Source: Desulfobulbus elongatus DSM 2908
GTDB lineage: Bacteria; Desulfobacterota; Desulfobulbia; Desulfobulbales; Desulfobulbaceae
DNA length: 64,000 nt
NCBI RefSeq assembly: GCF_000621145.1
Contig: NZ_JHZB01000018.1
Span: 1-64,000 of the forward strand
Direction: 5' to 3'
Shown: piece after piece, positions 60,592 to 64,000 of the stretch
How the letters are laid out: the number at the start of each line of letters is the position of its first letter
Numbering within the stretch: the first letter of the stretch is position 1
Notes under the pieces: model-generated
What the model saw: only the letters and a program-made list of their open reading frames with translations
What the model was told of the DNA's origin: nothing
Database searches by the model: none
Position numbers and translations under genes: made by a program

Positions 60592-60882
60592 CTACAGGCT
60601 GATCCTGGCGCGGGAGCGCCGGGCCTTTTCCTGCCGGGCCGGCGGACCTTCGGCCCGGTCCCGGACCGCGTTGCCGGGCGCCTCGTTGTTCGCCGCCCTG
60701 CCCAGCAGGTCCGCGCAATGGAAAAAGACATACCAGTCGCCGCGCTCGCCGGTGCGCGCCATCCGGGTTTCTTCCGGAGACAGGCTGTCGCGCCGGCCGC
60801 TGACGAACCGCACGGCAGTCGTGGCCAGATGAAGCAGGCCGATGGCCGCGATCAGACCGACAAAGAAAACGTTCCACGTCAT
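60592..60882 (-). CDS. Small membrane protein
   Basis: The 96-residue protein has one N-terminal helix (NVFFVGLIAAIGLLHLATTAV), a segment GDWYVFFHCADLLGRAANNE and a basic tail. A strong AAGGAGG lies six bases before the ATG. I do not recognise a family. It converges with the helicase gene, 15 bases apart. Confidence 0.7.
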   Translation of the reverse strand: MTWNVFFVGLIAAIGLLHLATTAVRFVSGRRDSLSPEETRMARTGERGDWYVFFHCADLLGRAANNEAPGNAVRDRAEGPPARQEKARRSRARISL

Positions 60883-60916
60883 TGTCCACCTCCTTGCTGA
60901 TGCGCCTACGCACCGT

Positions 60917-61774
60917 TCACCTTTTTTTCACCACCAGGGTGGGGAGCGAGGAGAGGGATGTCACCCGCTCGACCACGCTGCCCATGAGGATATCGCCCAG
61001 GGCGGTCCGGCCGTAGCTGCCCAGCACGATCAGTTCGATCTTCTTTTCCGTGCCGTACTTGACGATGGTGGCATAGGGCGATCCTTCCCGGATCTCGGTC
61101 ACCACCCGCACCCCCAGGCGTTCCCCCTGGCCGGCGAGGGTCTGGAGCGGCGGGAAGCTCTTGCCCCGCGCCTCGTCCAGCACCCCGTAACGGAAACCGC
61201 GTTCGACCGGGATGTCGAGCACGGTGAGGGCATGGACCTCGCCGCCGAAGGCCAGCGCCAGGTCGAGCGCCCGCCGCCCGGCCTCCATGCTGAAGCCCGA
61301 TCCATCTATGCCCACGAGAATCCGCGAAAAATTGACCTCGGCATGCTCGGGCACCATGAGGACGTCGCAGGGGCTGCCGCCGATCACCTTGGCCGAGGTC
61401 CGGCCGAGCAGGACCCGCTCGATCCGCGTGCGCTTGGGATAGCCCAGGAGCACCAGCCCGACCTGCTCTTCTTCGGCGGCACGGAGGATCTCGTCGACCG
61501 GATCGCCCACGGTGTGGATGGTGCGCACGGCCTGCCCCTTCTCGGCGGCGGCCTGCCGCGCCTCTTCCAGGCAGCGCTTGAACGGCTCGCTGAGCTGTTC
61601 CTCGGCGTTGCTGATCTTCCAGCGGTGCATGTTCCCCTCGTAGCGGGGCGTCACCGAGATGGCGATCAGCTCGGCCTTGAGGAACAGCGCCAGCCGCAGG
61701 GCCTGTTGAAAAGCGGCCTTGCTGGCGCTTCCCGGATCGAGGGCGACGAGGATGGTGGCGATACGCGCGGGCAT
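60917..61774 (-). CDS. Tandem universal stress protein (UspA family)
   Basis: The 285-residue protein has two Usp domains, starting PARIATILVALDPGSASK and ILVGIDGSGFSM. The second domain has the G-x2-G-x9-G(S) ATP motif in LGSYGRTALGDILMGSVVERV. It follows the TauE/SafE gene by 22 bases and has AGGAGG before the ATG, so the two are likely cotranscribed. Confidence 0.92.
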   Translation of the reverse strand: MPARIATILVALDPGSASKAAFQQALRLALFLKAELIAISVTPRYEGNMHRWKISNAEEQLSEPFKRCLEEARQAAAEKGQAVRTIHTVGDPVDEILRAAEEEQVGLVLLGYPKRTRIERVLLGRTSAKVIGGSPCDVLMVPEHAEVNFSRILVGIDGSGFSMEAGRRALDLALAFGGEVHALTVLDIPVERGFRYGVLDEARGKSFPPLQTLAGQGERLGVRVVTEIREGSPYATIVKYGTEKKIELIVLGSYGRTALGDILMGSVVERVTSLSSLPTLVVKKR

Positions 61775-61796
61775 GATGGCCTCCTGGTGGTGTTCG

Positions 61797-62852
61797 TCAG
61801 ACAAGGCCGGCCGCCTTTTCCAGGCGTCTGGCCTTGAACAGGCTGGCCAGGATGATCGAGGCGCCGATCAGCAGGGCCAGACACATGATGCCGAAACTCA
61901 TCTTGGTCATGACCCCGACCATGGCATCGTTCACCGCGATCAGGTGCAGTTCGTTGAGATACTTGGGCAGGGCCAGGAACCGGCTGACCGCGACGATGAG
62001 CATGATCATGGCCATGACGTACTTGATCATGTAATCCTTGACGTAGGTGGTGCCGATCGCGCCCAACTGCACCCCGAACAGCGAGCCGGCCAGGATGATC
62101 ATGACCAGGCGGATGTCGACCATGCCGTAGTAGGCCCAGATCAGGGTGCCGCCGAGCCCCATGACGAAGGCGATGACCAGTTCGGTGGCCGAGGCCACGA
62201 TGCTGGTGACGCCGATGATGTACATCAGGCCGGGAACGCCGATGAATCCGCCCACGGCAATGGTGGCCGCCAGCATGCCGGTGGCCAGGGCGACCGGGAC
62301 GAGGAACCACAGGCTGATGCGCAGGTTGGCCGCCTTGACGTGGATCATCGGCCAGAGCTCGATCTGTTGCAACCGCTTAGCCAGGCCCGTCCCGGACCCG
62401 GTTTCGGTCTGCGACCGCTTCATCCGCATGGCGTCGCGCATGACGAAGGAGCCGACCGTCACCAGTACCAGCACGAAGATGACGGAGACGTAGAGGTTGG
62501 AGCCGGCCTGGCCCCAGGTGTCGAGGATGTGTTTCTGGATCATGATGCCCGCCTGGACGCCGATCTCGGCGAAGACGCCCATGATGAGCCCGAGCTTGAT
62601 GTCCACCTGGCCGTATTTGTAGCGCTTGATCGCCCCAACCAGGGCCTTGGGGAATTTGTGGCACATGTTGCTGGCCACGGCGACGGTGCCCGGAACGCCC
62701 AGGCTCATCATGCCCGGCGTGAGCACGAAGGCACCGCCGGAACCGATGAACCCGCTGACCAGGCCGCCGATGAATCCGACGAGGAAGAGGAAAATGATGG
62801 TATAGGCATTGAGATCGATAAACTGGATCACTTCACCGATGGGACCGTGCAT
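61797..62852 (-). CDS. TauE/SafE family membrane transporter
   Basis: The 351-residue protein has about nine helices and the family signature VGFIGGLVSGFIGSGGAFVLTPGMM, repeated in part as IAVGGFIGVPG. The family exports sulfite or other anions. AGGAG lies seven bases before the ATG. Together with UspA and the next Usp-type gene it forms a three-gene set common in deltaproteobacteria. Confidence 0.9.
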   Translation of the reverse strand: MHGPIGEVIQFIDLNAYTIIFLFLVGFIGGLVSGFIGSGGAFVLTPGMMSLGVPGTVAVASNMCHKFPKALVGAIKRYKYGQVDIKLGLIMGVFAEIGVQAGIMIQKHILDTWGQAGSNLYVSVIFVLVLVTVGSFVMRDAMRMKRSQTETGSGTGLAKRLQQIELWPMIHVKAANLRISLWFLVPVALATGMLAATIAVGGFIGVPGLMYIIGVTSIVASATELVIAFVMGLGGTLIWAYYGMVDIRLVMIILAGSLFGVQLGAIGTTYVKDYMIKYVMAMIMLIVAVSRFLALPKYLNELHLIAVNDAMVGVMTKMSFGIMCLALLIGASIILASLFKARRLEKAAGLV

Positions 62853-62934
62853 GTGTCTGCTCCTGTGGTGTGTTCATGAATGGGTCTGCGTCGCGCTTGC
62901 CGCGACAAGGGCGGCCGGACGGCCGGGCGATCTC

Positions 62935-63777
62935 CTAGGCGTTGACCTGCAACCGGGGCCGGGTGTCGGGCCGGGGCGCCGTGTCCGTAACCTTCTGCTC
63001 GGGGGCGACCTGCCGGGCGGCGCTCTTCTTGGATGCCTCGATGCCCAGCGCGGACCAGAAGGCGCTGGTGAAGTTGCCGTGGAAATAGGAGACGGCGAAG
63101 ACCGTGATCACCGGCAGGACGGCATAGACCCCGCCCTTGCTGAAATAGGTCATGACAACATCCTGGTAGGCGAACACCGTGGCGTACAGTGCCGAAGTCA
63201 GGGCCCCGAAGAGGACGCACTGGCGCACATACCGTTTTTTGCTGCTGGTGGACATGGCGAATACTCCTTGTGTTTTTTGGGTATGGGAAAGGGTCTTGCT
63301 GAAAAGACCGTGTCGGGCGGTTCGGACGGGAAATACGGGAACGGGCGAGGAGCGGGCCACTTCCTCCATGCGGATGCCCTTGTCGATGACGATGAACTCG
63401 ATGCGCCTTTTGCTCCGGCACAGCCGGCCGACCACGTCGCCGACCTTGCCGGATTCGCCGAGATGCTCGACCGCCACGCTCCGGTACTGCGCCATCTCCG
63501 CCAGCAGGGCCGTGCTTTCTTCCATGGCGGCGGCAAAGAGCCGGCTGCGCCGGCCCCGATTGAACAGGGGCAGGGTGTCGACGTGAACGGCGAGAATCGC
63601 GTACCCCAGACGCTGGGACAGATTGACCGCATGCTCCATGACATGCTCGGACATGTGGCCGTTGCGGGTCAGTGCCATGATGAAGGACGGTTCGTTCGGT
63701 CGGGCCGGCGCAACAGTCCCGGTGTTCGGACCGGGCTCGGATTGGCTGAGGCGGATGGCGGCTGATTCGATGGGCAT
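62935..63777 (-). CDS. Usp-like domain fused to a small membrane domain
   Basis: The 280-residue reading frame has an N-terminal Usp-like part (GYAILAVHVDTLPLF, VEHLGESGKVGDVVG, RIEFIVIDKG) and a C-terminal part with two helices (CVLFGALTSALYATVFAY, VYAVLPVITVFAVSYFHG). A strong AAGGAG site lies eight bases before an in-frame ATG at 63256, exactly where the membrane part starts (MSTSSKKRYVRQ). So the cell may make the fusion, the short membrane protein, or both. The N-terminal start is uncertain; a TTG at 63825 also fits. Confidence 0.65.
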   Translation of the reverse strand: MPIESAAIRLSQSEPGPNTGTVAPARPNEPSFIMALTRNGHMSEHVMEHAVNLSQRLGYAILAVHVDTLPLFNRGRRSRLFAAAMEESTALLAEMAQYRSVAVEHLGESGKVGDVVGRLCRSKRRIEFIVIDKGIRMEEVARSSPVPVFPVRTARHGLFSKTLSHTQKTQGVFAMSTSSKKRYVRQCVLFGALTSALYATVFAYQDVVMTYFSKGGVYAVLPVITVFAVSYFHGNFTSAFWSALGIEASKKSAARQVAPEQKVTDTAPRPDTRPRLQVNA

Positions 63778-64000
63778 GGCGGTCGTGATGGTAACGGTTT
63801 GGCGTTTCGTGATGCCCGTGCTCAATCAAGATGCATGCCAAGGAAAAATGTTATGTAATTCAATGGTGTTATGTATTAATCTGTTTTTGATCCCCGGTAG
63901 GTCGCAGGGGGATGGTTGTTGCATTATGAAACGGTACCTGCGCCAATGGGCAGCAGGGGGCCTTGAGCGCTGTTGCATTTTGCAATAGTCAACTGAAGCG

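Overview
The window reads as a high-GC chromosome segment from an anaerobic deltaproteobacterium (Desulfobacterota), plausibly a sulfate reducer or a relative of Desulfobulbus. This is an inference from gene content: a split-Soret-type cytochrome, a tetraheme c3-like cytochrome, an FmdE protein, an ADP-forming acyl-CoA synthetase fused to a GNAT domain, a TauE/SafE permease with universal stress proteins, and dense molybdenum/tungsten transport. No rRNA or tRNA gene was seen.

Layout. 0-12.2 kb: a truncated IS5-type transposase next to a remnant of an ABC-2 permease gene, a membrane lytic transglycosylase, a ferredoxin-nitroreductase, a P-type cation ATPase, a ligand-binding-only Lrp/AsnC protein, a small ferredoxin, an acyl-CoA synthetase/acetyltransferase fusion, a single-domain response regulator and alanine dehydrogenase. 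12.2-14.2 kb: an intact MazEF module with a palindromic operator, a decayed HigBA module with a frameshift in each gene, a possible CRISPR relic, and a PepSY-type membrane protein.

14.3-38.1 kb is a molybdenum/tungsten-type metal region. A 13-gene leftward operon encodes two TonB-dependent receptors, TonB-ExbB-ExbD, a metallophore-type ABC transporter, FmdE, a DUF364 protein and three SAM methyltransferases. It is followed by a small molybdopterin-binding protein, a full-length ModE, ModABC, two cytochromes, a second ModABC-type operon (with TrmO, an alpha/beta hydrolase and an HTH-only ModE-like protein), a molbindin, and a third ModE-like protein. Eight dyads of 23-27 bases, built on CGTTAT-N11-ATAACG or CACTATA-N10-TATARCG half-sites, sit at promoters across this region and look like one shared regulon.

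38.8-51.6 kb: a signal-less cytoplasmic molybdopterin oxidoreductase and a four-cluster iron-sulfur protein lead directly into nuoABCDHIJKLMN. NuoE, NuoF and NuoG are absent, so the molybdoenzyme pair may act as the electron-input module of this complex I. 51.7-64 kb: polyphosphate kinase, periplasmic and small secreted proteins, a LbtU-like outer-membrane porin, an alpha/beta hydrolase overlapping a dCMP deaminase, a DEAD-box helicase, and a UspA / TauE / Usp-membrane-protein group.

A working model (inference): metal-responsive ModE-like proteins control outer- and inner-membrane uptake of molybdate or tungstate, which supplies the molybdopterin enzyme that feeds complex I.
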